From positions 62,001 to 126,000 of the forward strand of contig JAANYP010002967.1 in NCBI GenBank assembly GCA_020465985.1: a stretch of 64,000 bases of DNA, in the 5' to 3' direction. Below, piece by piece: positions 43,815-58,699 of this stretch. The number at the start of each line of letters is the position of its first letter. Position 1 is the first letter of the stretch. Made by a program: the position numbers and the translations under genes. Source of the stretch: Centrapalus pauciflorus (lineage: Eukaryota; Streptophyta; Magnoliopsida; Asterales; Asteraceae). The notes under the pieces are model-generated. The model saw only the letters and a list, made by a program, of their open reading frames with translations. It was not told the origin of the DNA and ran no database searches.

Positions 43815-45583
43815 ATAAGTTACTCACATAGCCTGCAAATCAGCACGTTCCATAGTTTGCCTTAATCTTGAAGTTCGGTATAAACTCTAAGAATAATATT
43901 CAAGCTCTAGCCAAAGCCCAACACAACACTATTGTAGTCCTGATACCATAATATAAAATTTCGCTATTAATATTTAACCATTTGCGATATGCGTTTAATT
44001 TAGTCCTTTCCGCTTTGCATCCAATATTCACGTTTATTATTAACAAAGTTATTTTGACCTTAGAATTTAATTTATAAAATAAGGGTCCCAATTAATATAA
44101 GTTCCTCTTGTAAAATTTTAGATAAATATTTAAATTAACTATTCGTGTTATCTACTAAATACTCTCTATATAACTTAATAATTAAATGTTCAAATCCATT
44201 TAAATATTAAGTGGTCTCTCAATCATAATTCAATTATATTAACCCATAACTAAAGGAAGATGGATCAATCTATGTATATTTTAGTTAGTGAGAACTCAAA
44301 AGATAAATAATTTAATTATCTAACTTCACCAATTATATTAGTCCACACTAATATAAATAAACCAAATCAAAGAATTTAGTGGCAATCCAAACCAATAGTA
44401 GTGCAACCCATCAAATTGGTTAATCTATTTTCTTAGCCCAAATTAAATAATTATAACCAACCACTCAATCTAATTTTAGCCCAAATCGCATTTAATTACA
44501 AAGCCCAAATATCATTTTTAATTAAAAGGCCCAATTTCATTTAATAAAAGGTCAAATCTCAGTTTAATCAAATGGCCCAATGGCATTAGTTTTAGGGTGT
44601 GTGTGTCGTGATGTGTGAAACCAAAAGAAAAGAGAAGAAACAAAAAAAAAGGCAAAGGGGCGCAGGCAGAAGCAAACAGACAGGGCACCGCCAGGGAGAA
44701 AAGAAGGAAAAAGGCTTGTCGGCCGGCCGGCAGCGGCACAGCTCCGGCGACCTTCTCCGTTCGGAATCCAACGGGTAATATTATCCTACCTATTGTTTTT
44801 CATTTAACCCAGTAAAATCTATTTAAATCTTAAAATTTCTATGAGCTCCAAATTTTAAAAGTCAACAACATGTGATTATAGGGTCCCAAATCTCATACTA
44901 TTTCATGGAATCATATTATAAACGTGATTATATCTCTATTTCTATGATTATATTTATACTTGAATGGTTATTTCAAAAGTCTCCAAAATCTTAAAGAAAC
45001 TCCATTAATGGAGTTTTAAGCTTCTTGGGGAAAAAGATGATGATTGTGAATAGATTAAATGAATGGTTTCATTTTCAGACTATGCATCTTGTGTAAACCT
45101 TATTTCGATTATTATTTAGATACACGAAAATATAAAACAGGAATAACATGATTTTACCTCAAGAACACTTAGGAGCAAATGTGAAGATGGTGACTCTATC
45201 TTCTTGTTCCAGCACCCTCACACACACACACACACCAATGAATTCTCTTTGTGATTGTTATTATTGGTTTTGTCACACTTTTAGGTTTAGCACTTAAGGA
45301 GTTAAATAAGAGAGGTGAGGAGACAAAATCATCCAAGCAAATGAAGCCATTGGTGGACATGATCATGGTGTAGAATGGTGGTGTCCAAGTACTTGTTGTC
45401 TCCAAGTGAGACAAAATTCAAATATTTCTCTAAGGTTTATATTTTAATGTCAATTTATTGGAATATAGTCATCAATGTTTTATTTTATCAATCTAGGCAT
45501 TTAACTTTCTATTCCTATTTCACATTTTGAATAATTTAAATGATTCATCACACTAATATGTAAATGAATTTTGGGATGTTACA
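43815..45583 (-). repeat. Element E 3' LTR (partial)
   Basis: Minus strand begins tgtaacatcccaaaattc at 45583. 43815-44457 align with 61374-61988 of the 5' LTR. Includes a GC-rich patch (44660-44765) and a CA microsatellite (about 45218-45236). Ends at the D insertion. Confidence 0.85.
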
Positions 45584-45591
45584 ATTACCTA

Positions 45592-48500
45592 TCAATCAGA
45601 TTGATCTCGTCCTCGAGATCCTGCAGCTATGAATAGGTCGGGGTACCTCGCCATCATTTCAGACTTTGACTCCCAAGTGTGGTTTGGACCACGGTGATGA
45701 CGCCATTTGACCAATACCATCTCGATCTGTTTGCTCCTCAGGTTGCATACCTTCTCGTCTAAGATCAGTTCTGGTTCCCCGACATACCATAGCTTCTCAT
45801 CAATACGGACATCCTGATTTGAAACCATCTCTTCCATATTACCAAGGCATTTTCGGAGGTAGCTAACATGAAATACATCATGGACCCCCACCAATTCAGG
45901 TGGTAACTCCAGTCGGTAAGCTTAAGCTCCAATGCGTTCAGTGATGCGATAAGGCCCAATAAATCGAGGGATTAACTTGCCCTTCTTACCGAATCTCATA
46001 ATGCCTTTCCATGGCGACACCTTCAACATTACCAATCCACCCACTTCGAGCTCTACATTTCTGTGCTTGCGGTCTGAATACATTTTCTGTCTGTCTTGAG
46101 CGACTTTCAATCTCTCGGGGATGAACTCTATCTTATCATGTGCAATCTGCAGTAACTCGGGCCCTCCAATCGGTCTTTCACCCAACTCGAGCCAACATGT
46201 CGGTGTGCGACACTTACGACCATATAATGCCTCAAACGGTAGCATGCCTATCGATGAATGATACGAGTTATTATACGAGAACTCGATCAATGGCAGATGT
46301 GCATCCCAGTTCCCGCCAAACTCAAGCACACAGGCTCGCAACATATCTTCGAGTGTCTGTATAGTTCGCTTGCTCTGGCCGTCTGTCTGGTGGGTGAAGC
46401 AGTGCTAAGAGTGACACGCGTACCTAACTCTTGTTGTAAACTCTGCCAGAAGCGCGAAGTGAAATGAGAATCTCTATCTGACACTATCTTCTTTGGAACA
46501 CCATGTCTAGCAATGATCTCATCAATATATATTTGAGCCCACCTATCCATGGAATAATTCTCACGAACCGTAATGAAATGTGCGGTCTTGGTGAGTCGGT
46601 CAACTACCACCCAAATCTAGTCGTGCTGTCGCTGTGTCTTTGGGAGCTTTGTGACGAAATCCATGGCAATCTCCTCCCATTTCCACCTAGGAATTTCAAG
46701 CAGCTGTAGACTACCATACGACTTCTGATGCTGAGCTTTCACTTGCAAACATATCACACACTTATCGACAAAGTCACCAATATCATTCTTCAGGCCGGGC
46801 CACCAAAAGTCTACCCGTAGGTCATGATACATCTTCGTAGTACCAGGGTGAACTGATAATCGAGAATTATGGGCCTCTGACAAGAGATCTCGCAAGCCAC
46901 CCCGCTTGGGCACCCAGACCCGACCCTCGAATGTTAACACTCCATGACTGTTAGTAGAAAATCTGTCAGAATAACCCACCATGCGCTCAGACTTCACAAA
47001 TTCAACAGATAAAGCCTCGGGCTGCAACCTCAGAAGTTCATCAATGATGGAATTCTTAGCAGGAGGACGTGCAGTCACACAACAAAGTACCCCCGTGTAT
47101 GACTTGTGACTAAGTGCATCTGCTACCACATTTGCTTTACCCGGGTGGTATAGGATCTCACAGTCGTAATCTTTTATAAGTTCCATGGCTCGTTGCTATC
47201 TCATATTAAGCTCTATCTGATCGAAGATGTATTTCAAGCTCTTATGATCGGTATAAAGCTGACACTTCGTCCCATACAAGTAATGCTGCCACAACTTTAG
47301 CGCAAACACAACTGCAACCAACTCTAAATCATGTGTTGGATAATTCTTCTCGTAGTCTTTTAACTGTCAAGACGCATAAGCAATCACCTTACCTCACTGC
47401 ATTAGAACACATCCGAGACCATGTAGTGAAGCATCGCTATAGACAACAAAGTCATCACTACCCTCGGGTAAGGCAAGAATCGGTGCATTACTCAAACACT
47501 GCTTCAGGCTTTGAAAAGCCTGCTCCTGAGACTCACCCTACACAAACTTCACATTCTTCCTCGTCATGGTTGTCAATGGCACAAAAATCTTGGAGAATAC
47601 CCGAATGAAACGACGATAATAATCAGCTAACCCAAGGAAACTCCTCCCTTCGGAAGCATTACGAGGTTGGACCCAATTCATAATGGCCTCTATCTTCGTC
47701 TGATCCACAGATACCCCCTCACCACTGATCGTGTGGCCTAAGAACTGTACGCTCGGGATCCAGAATTCACATTTGGAAAATTTTGCATACAATTTTTCTG
47801 GCTGCAATATCTCAAGTAACTGTCTCATGTGACTAGCATGCTCGGCTTTAGACTTCGAATACACTAGAATATCATCAATAAACACAATAACCGATTTGTC
47901 CAACATCGGACGACAAACCCTGTTCATTAGATCCATAAACGCGGCAGGTGCGTTGGTTAAACCGAATGGCATCACCAGGAACTCATAATGTCCATATCTG
48001 GTCCGAAAGGCGGTCTTAGGGATATCATCTTCATGAATCTTCAGCTGATGGTATCCCGACCGAAGGTCAATCTTAGAAAAACAACATGCTCCTTGCAGCT
48101 GATCGAACAAGTCGTCAATTCGTGGCAACGGATATTTGTTCTTGACGGTCACTTTGTTCAGTTCTCGGTAGTCGATACACATTCGAAAAAGTTCCATCCT
48201 TTTTCTTCACGAATAAGACTGGAGTACCCCAAGGTGAAGTGCTCGGTCGAATGAAGCCTCGGTCTAGTAACTTTTGCAGCTGAGACATCATCTCCTTCAT
48301 CTCTGTTGGTGCTAATCGGTACGGTGCACGAGCGATCAGGGCTGCCCCTGACACTAAATCAATCCGAAACTCAACCTCTCTGTCGGGGGTAAGCCAGGTA
48401 ATTCATCAGGGAACACCTCAGGAAATTCTAGAACAATCGGCACATCAAAAACTGACTTCTTAACTTCAGAAGAATCGATGGAATAAGCAAGAAAAGATCC

Positions 48501-48747
48501 ACAACCTTTAGTAATGCTTCGGCGAGCCTCGACCATAGAAATTAGTCCCATATCCTCCACGCGTTTCTCACCATACACACAGATTTCTTCATAAGAATCG
48601 ATAGAAATTCGAATCATGCGTCTAGAACAGACAATCTGAGCATCATTGGCTGCTAGCCAATCCATGCCCACAATCACATCGAATCCCCTGATAACCATTG
48701 GAATAAGATCAATGCTAAAGTCTTTACTCTCTAAGCTGAGTGTACAC
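45592..48747 (-). pseudogene. pol: Element E pol (protease end to integrase), broken
   Basis: Reads GFDVIVGMDWLAANDAQIV (protease C-terminal region), RT (MCIDYRELNKV, FSKIDLRSGYHQLK, FIDDILVYSKSKAEH, CEFWIPSVQFLGH without intron), RNase H (weak), integrase zinc region (HPGTTKMYHDL, CVICLQVKAQH), core (MDFVTKLPKT, DSHFTSRFWQ) and a chromodomain-like tail (VLVKWRHHRGPNHTWE). Frame changes near 48354, 48195, 46390 and 45920. Stops include TGA in YAS-QLKD (about 47366), TAG in NMR-QRA (about 47205) and TAG in RQHD-IW (about 46617). The protease active site is in the gag-side piece at 58850. Inactive. Confidence 0.9.
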
Positions 48748-50022
48748 TGTGAAGACCTCCCCTTCCGGGTCAGTCCTTAGAGTCTAGGTCCCACATCATG
48801 CAATACGATATCAACCATACTAAGATAGGGTAATTAATTGCGGAATTAAAAATTACATGTACAAGCATATTAGGATTTTAAGTTTAATACAGATTAAGTT
48901 TTAAATTAAACTTATAAAGGGTACCATCTAATCTAATACATTACATCATAAAATCATATCAAGTCTACCCAAAACCACCACAATTGTCATCTTCCAATCA
49001 GTACCGAAGGGTTCGTTGAGTAGTGGTCTATGAAAGCTTCAAAACTTGGATCTTGAATGACCTAAGTACTAGGTCCTGCAGGTGATTTTCCTTTGGCTTT
49101 TCTTGTAAAATATTAATGCAACATCTGTAAGCAAAGCTTAGTGAGTTTATAGATTTTCAATATCAACATGCTTGTCAAGCGGATCATAAGTCTTAGCGTG
49201 ATATGTCTTGGCTGCCGCTACAGCCCTCATGATTGAGATATAGAATCATAGAATTGGATGATGTTCAGGCCACACTCACGCTTAAATCGTGGGGATCAGC
49301 CGCATACTGGGCTAGCTACCAGTAAGTCAATATGGCGGAACATCGGAGGTCATTACCAAGTTCATAAGAACTGGTGAAATAGCCAGGTCTAGAACAATAG
49401 ACCATTAAGGGCTAGTCAAGCTGAATAAATGTATCAAGTGTCTGATCAAATAATGAAAGCTTAAGTCATAGGAGGCATGATAGCAATGAATCATAATGCA
49501 ATATCTGAAGAAGTCTTAAATGCAATATGAAATGATAATCAAATAGCTATCATGATCCACTGGGCAACACCGAACCATAGTGTGCACAGGTTTCAATCCA
49601 GCTGATAAAATGAATGTCAATAAATCTATCATCAACAATATATCTCAACCGGAATTTATGCATGTTCAATCTGAATATCTATAACTCACTGGCCGGGGTC
49701 TTTATCAAACAGATATAAAAATCTGCCACCTGAGTTATCTCAGGATTTTATCTTTGTCAATCTGTAATCTGTCAATCAATTCTCTGACCCGCTTTTAAGT
49801 CTTTAAGTCTTTAAATCTTTGTTCAGATATTAACTGAACCTGTCCAGAATTATTCATATAAATCTCATGTCAATGTCATCATCATTATCATGGAATTTCA
49901 TCATCTTTTGATCATTAAATCTTTAATTCTATCTGATTCTGATAATCTTATCAATCTTTCATTTGTTCATATTCTTTGTTTCATAATATCTTCAAAAGCT
50001 TTCTATATATATATATATATAT

Positions 50023-50119
<97 letters not shown>

Positions 50120-51262
50120 CTAAAAAAAACATATGCATATAAATCATTTATTTAATTGAAATGTCAAAATTCATAAAAATTGGGTTTCGGATCATAAATT
50201 TCGGATCAGCCCGGATTGGGATCCGGATTCGGACGCATCCGAACCGAACTAGCCAACCGAATTCGGATCCATGTACCCAATCCGAAATCTGAGATCCGAA
50301 TTGAGGACATATGAACCGAATTTGAAGGCCTCCGAAATGTAGGGTCCGAAATAGCATATTATCCGAACCATAAGGTCCGAGACTAGGGATCCGAAAATGA
50401 TATCATCCGAACCGAATCATAGGTCCGAAATGGACAACATCCGAATTCGGATCCATACTTAGCATTTTTCCCAGAAATTGTTCTTGATGTTCTTGAATGT
50501 GTTCATACGAATTTTACATAAAATTTACAAAACTTATTTATAATCAACATGCAACTTAATATATTGATGTATTATGATTATTGGGTTAATTTTATACTAA
50601 TTTCCCTATTAATAACATCACATATTAATCAAGATCATCCAAAATTCATCATTTTTTGTCAAGAACATTCTTTTTCTAAAAATTCCGATTTCTACATAAT
50701 TTTGAATGATCCAAGCCTCAAATTTAGTTTCTGCTACATCTAATAACCTAGATTTATCATAATCTACTAATATCTAAAACATGCAAACATTATTTTCACA
50801 TTTAATCCTATATTTTCGGTTTTTCAACCAAACCGAACCAAACATTGAAAATATGGAAATTTAAGTCATGAATTACCTTCAATGCTTGTAACTTCTTGTT
50901 TTTGAATGTTTGTAGCAACTTGTACTTGATTAATTCTTCAATTTAATGCACTTTAATGGATTTCTTGAAGAATTGTTTGAGGATGCCGTAGGTTAGAGAG
51001 AGATTAGAGAGAGAATAATTTTTATGTTAAATGATCTTAATGATCATTATTTAAGTTTATATATATTTCAATTATCATTTGAGTATTTAACCCACTAAAC
51101 TTTTGTATTTTACATATCTTTTATTTAATCATCTTTAATAATTAAAAAATCATAAATATATTTTACTTAATATTTTCATATTCAAAATAATTAATGTAAT
51201 AAAATTACATTATTTTCTCAAAGTACAAAGATTATAACTGGATCAAAAACTGGGTTGTTACA
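48748..51262 (-). repeat. Element F 3' LTR
   Basis: 2,515 bp, plus-strand limits tgtgaagacctcc and gggttgttaca. The first 45 bp differ strongly from the other LTR, while the rest is near-identical. Contains an AT dinucleotide run (50003-50117) and a ccgaa/ttcgg word cluster (50185-50460). Confidence 0.94.
50003..50117. repeat. AT microsatellite in F 3' LTR
   Basis: About 115 bp of (ta)n with one c interruption near its left end (50025). The partner at 57411-57525 has its interruption near the right end. Encodes only spurious Tyr-Ile ORFs. Confidence 0.95.
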
Positions 51263-51299
51263 GAATGGGCTCCACCACGCACAAACTTCGTCCCCGAAG

Positions 51300-54200
51300 T
51301 TAGCTATGTTCGAACAGACTTGGATATGTAGCTTTCATAACATCTCTGGATTCCCAAGACTGATGCGAACCTTTGTGGTGTTTCCACTGGACGAGCACCA
51401 TCTGTATCTCTTTATTTCTAAGCTTCTTGGTCTTCGAGTCCAGAATACACTCCGGCTCTTCAACCACTCTAAGCTTTTCATCTATTTGCAAGTTAACGTG
51501 TGGTATCTGAACTTCTCTTTCGTCTGCTAAGCTCTTTCTCAGATGACTGACATGAAATACGTGATGTATTCCAGATAATTCCACTGGCAGTTCAAGACGA
51601 TAAGATTGATTTCCAATCTTTTCAACAATCTTGAACGGACCGATGAATCTCGGAGCTAGCTTGTTTCGTTTAATAAACCGCACCACATTCTTCATTGGGG
51701 ATACTTTCAGCATCACCCAATCGTTAACTGCCAAACTGATAGATCTGTGTCGATTGTCATAATATGCCTTTTGCCTGCTTTGAGCTTCAAGAATATTTCT
51801 TCTAACAAGTTGAATCTTCTCGTGAGTCAACTGTAGAAGAGCAGGTCCTGCTATTGGCGATTCACCTGTTTCGCGCCAACAGGTGGGAGTTCTGCACTTT
51901 CTTCCGTATAGAGCTTCAAAAGGAGCCATCTTGATCGTAGAATGATAACTGTTGTTGTAAGAGAATTCGACCAACGGCAAGTGGTCGTCCCAGTTACCAC
52001 CTAGATCAAGAACGCAGGCACGAAGCATATCTTCGAGAGTTAGGATAGTACGCTCACTCTGGCCATCTGCATTAGGATGATAAGCAGTACTCATAGAAAT
52101 CCGAGTACCCATCCCGTCTTGTAAAGCTTGCCAGAATCTGGATGTGAAACGACTATCACGATCTGATACGATAGATTTCGGCACACCATGTCGAGAAATT
52201 ACTTCTGTGATGTATATCTGTGCCAATCTATCGAGAGAGTATGTTTCTTTCATCGGTATGAAGTGAGCTGACTTCGTTAATCGATCCACGACTACCCAGA
52301 TGGAGTCGTGTTGTCTTTTGGTTTTCGGCAGTTTTGTGACGAAGTCCATTGTTATATGCTCCCACTTCCACTCAGGAACTGGTAGTGGTTGCATATCCCC
52401 GAAGGGTTTCTGGTGTTCTGCCTTAACCATCTGACATACTCTGCAGCTTTCAACATATAAACCGATGTCTTTCTTCATTCCTGGCCACCAGTAGTCAGCT
52501 TTCAGATCAAAATACTTCTTTGAGCTGCCAGGATGAACAGATAATTTGGATTGATGAGCTTCAGATAGAAGAGTGCTGCGAATAGAACCATATTTAGGAA
52601 CCCAAATTCGGTTTCCTTTGAGACAGTGAAGTCCCAAATGGTTCAGAGTTAGAAATTGTAACTGCCCTTTAAGATTTTCAGAACTGATATTCTCTTCTTT
52701 CAAGGCTTCAACTTGAGCGGATCTAATGTCTTCAATAAGATCCGAAGAGAATACGACAGGAGTTAAGGCATAACAGCACTTTTCTGGATAGACTTTCCTA
52801 CTCAAAGCATCCGCGACAACATTTGCTTTGCCGGGATGATATAGGATCTCGCAATCATAGTCCTTGATAAGCTCCAAGGACCGTCGTTGTTTCATATTTA
52901 GATCCTTTTGAGTGAAAAGATGTTTGAGACTCTTATGATCGGTGTAGAGCTGACACCGAGTCCCATAAAGATAATGTCGCCAGATCTTCAGAGCAAAGGT
53001 AACTGCAGCCAACTCAAGGTCATGAGTTGGTGCACTTTCTCGTAATCCTTTAATTGCCTTGAAGCGTAGGCAATAACTTCTCCCTTTTGCATAAGAACAC
53101 ATCCTAATCCAGTACCAGATGCATCGCTGTAAACAACGAAATCATCATTTCCTTCTGGCAAGGCTAGGATCGGCGCTTGAATAAGCTTCTGTTTCAGAAT
53201 GTCAAATGCCTCTTGCTGTTTATCGGACCAAACGAAAGGAGTATTCTTTCGTGTTAGCATCGTTAGAGGTACAGCAATCTTCGAGAAATCCTTTATGAAT
53301 CGCCGATAATAACCGGCCAATCCAAGGAAACTTCGGATTTCTGAGGCATTACGAGGCGTTTGCCATTTCTGAACGGCCTCGACTTTAGAAGGATCAACAG
53401 AAATCCCTTCGCCAGAAACAACATGGCCAAGGAACTGAATCTATAAAAATCAAAGTAGAAATTCAAGTTCTGATGTAAATTAAAGAATACTTAGGAAATG
53501 GCTCAAGACATATATAATAGAAATTATACCTGTCTAAGCCAAAATTCGCATTTAGAGAATTTTGCGTAGAGTCTTTCTTTTCTTAATAACTCTAGCAATT
53601 GCCGCAAATGAATAGAATGATCAGCCTCCGTTTTGGAGTAAATCAGAATATTGTCTATGAATACGATAACTGACTTATCCAGCATAGGTCTGCACACACG
53701 ATTCATGAGATCCATGAACACCGCTGGTGCATTTGTCAAGCCAAACGGCATCACGAGAAATTCGTAATGACCGTATCTTGTACGGAAGGCTGTCTTCGGA
53801 ACATCCTCATCTCTGACTTTTAATTGATGATACCCAGAAGGAAGATCGATTTTAGAGAAGTAGCTGGCTCCTTGTAGCTGATCAAACAGATCATCGATCC
53901 TGGGTAGAGGATATTTATTCTTTATGGTAACCTTGTTCAACTCGCGGTAGTCGATGCACATACGGAAGGTTCCGTCTTTCTTTTAACAAATAGAACAGGT
54001 GCACCCCACGGAGAAGAACTCGGTCGGATAAACCCCTTCTCTAACAGTTCTTGCAGTTGCTTTGACATTTCCTGCATTTTTGCAGGTGCAAGTCTGTAAG
54101 GAGCTTTTGCAATAGGAGCCGCACCAGGAACCAAGTCAATACTGAACTCGACTTGACGTTCCGGTGGCACTCCGGAAATGTCATCAGGAAAAACGTCTGG

Positions 54201-55953
54201 GAACTCGCAGACAATAGGAATATCGGACAGAGATCTCTTTTCAGAGCTGGACTCAGATAGAGCATAACAAAGATAGGAGTCGTGACCTCTAGACAAGTAT
54301 TTATGAGCTTTTTCTATAGATATGAAGCAGTGAGCACCTTTACGCTTCTCGCCCTTGATCTCCAATACTCGGCCGTCTGAGGACTTGATTCTGATGATTC
54401 GACGATTGCAGATAATTGTAGCCTCGTTGTTCATTAGCCAATCCATGCCGATTATGACGTCAAACTCTTTCAACGGAATCGGAATAAGGTCGAGGTTGAA
54501 TACGATGTTGTCAACAAGTAGTGTGCAGTTACGGTAAACAGAATCAGCCATAACAAAATTGTTACTAGCTGTCTCATTGTCTAGTATCACAGAAAGCTTT
54601 GATGGAGACTTATGTAATCTTTGTGCAAAAGATGTTGATATGAAAGAACGACTCGCGCCGGAATCAAATAGTACTCGGGCAGGTATCGTATTTAACAAAA
54701 ACGTACCGGTAACTACGTCAGGTGTTTCTCTCGCTTCTTCGGCCGTTATCTGAAATGCACGTGTCCTTGTTGTTGGTGTTGCAGCAGAACTCTTTACTGT
54801 AGACCCTCCAGTCGACGACTGTGACTGATAACGTTGTCCGCTTCGACACTGGTACATAAAATGCCCTCTTTTCCCGCACTTTGCACATCCACGTCCCTGC
54901 TGTGGGCATTCTTCACTGTTGTGACCGATCATGTTGCACGCGAAACAAGTAACATCTTCTGGATTGCATAACCCCATGTGTGACTTTCTGCATCGCTTGC
55001 AGAATCGTGGCTCGTTCGTAAGGGAATAAACTTGAGCTTTCGGCTGTGAACTTTGTTGATGGAATTGCTGAGATTGTGACTTATTTGGCTTAAAGAATCT
55101 GCCAAATCGTTGTTTCTTCGGAGGAGACGGATTCATCGGGTTAGTAGACGGAGCATAGAGCTGATCGCCGTATTCTAAATAACCTCGCTCGATTTGTCTA
55201 GCTGCTTCTACCATTTCTAAGTAACTTTTGTATTTGATCGCGCTCATCGGATGTCGATATCTAGGATTGAGTCCTACGCGAAATCTATTCATCTTTCTCT
55301 CTTCGGTAGCTACTTGATAGGAAGAGTAGCCGCATAGTCTTGAGAATTCGTGCTCGTATTCATCAACAGTCTTTGTCCCCTGAGTCAGCTGCATCAATTG
55401 GACTTCCATCTTATCTTGTTGGTCGATCGGGCAATACTTTGCGTTAAACATATCGAGAAACTGGTTCCACTCTAGAGTCTGAATTATTTCTTCACCATAG
55501 ATACTCCTCTGAGTTTTCCACCAGGCACGGGCAGCTCCCACAAATAGTGCAGACGCATAACTCACTTTCTTAGAATCTAAACAGTCAGAGATTCTAAAAA
55601 ATTTCTTCTGTATGACTGATCCAATCCATCGCCTGAATTGGATCCACTGTACCCTCAAAGTTCAGGGCACCGCTTGCCTTGAAATCTTTAAATTTGCAGC
55701 CTTTTTGCTGAGCAGTTTGGGTTTCTGGGTTAGAGTTATCAGCATCAGATTCATTAGTCTGGACTTGCTTTTCATTTCTCTTATTTTTCTTTTCTTCACG
55801 TCTTTTAGCTTCGGCCTCATCTCTGGCCTGAAACTGTTCTTGCATTATTTTGTTTTGTTGTTCTGAGTGTTGGGCTAGAAGTTGTTGCATCATTTCAAAC
55901 ATTTGTTGTGGGTTCATGTTGCTGGGAATATCACCTGATCCTGATCCTGACAT
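51300..55953 (-). pseudogene. gag-pol: Element F gag-pol with intron and three single-base frame changes
   Basis: Same layout as D: MSGSGSGDIPSNMNPQ start at 55953, Gag domain, three zinc knuckles, protease LFDSGASRSFI, RT (FIDNILIYSK, where D has FIDDILIYSK, so the second catalytic Asp is Asn), intron 53441-53529, RNase H, integrase (MDFVTKLPKT, DSRFTSRFWQ, GQSERTI), chromodomain-like tail. Frame changes: one extra base in a 6-base run (55596-55601), one missing in a run at 53981-53984, one missing near 53035. All three fall in A/T homopolymers. The YxDD-box Asp-to-Asn change should abolish polymerase activity on its own. Confidence 0.92.
53441..53529 (-). other. Intron in element F reverse transcriptase (89 nt)
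   Basis: gtataatttc ... tttatag, between CAG (Gln of WLRQ) and ATT (Ile of IQFLGH). Four nt shorter than in D, with several substitutions, while the exon ends are identical. Confidence 0.85.
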
Positions 55954-56138
55954 CTTCTACTGAAAATTACAAGCATTTAACTATTAGTTTATAGACTTAG
56001 ATCTATGTACCCTTTTTCCCATCCTAATAGTCTGTACATCCCATCTCAGTTCAAACCACCTAAATGATTGATACATATGTATTGCTTCAGTTTGAGACCA
56101 AGTATACTCACGTAATACTTGATTCACTCAAACTATGG
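55954..56138 (-). other. Element F 5' leader
   Basis: 185 bp, close to D's leader in sequence and length; no ORF. Confidence 0.7.
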
Positions 56139-56150
56139 GCTCTGATACCA
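56139..56150 (-). promoter_or_regulatory. Primer-binding site of element F
   Basis: Reverse complement of tggtatcagagc, three bases from the LTR at 56154, as in D. Confidence 0.9.
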
Positions 56151-56153
56151 TCC

Positions 56154-58699
<2,546 letters not shown>

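Noticed and set aside
43939..43948. tcctgatacc inside E's LTR (also near 61498) as a PBS
   Set aside because: Present in both LTR copies and not next to an LTR end; the decayed PBS lies at about 60617-60627.
49890..50123. ORFs of repeated Tyr-Ile in F's LTRs (also 57297-57530)
   Set aside because: Pure translation of the AT microsatellite.
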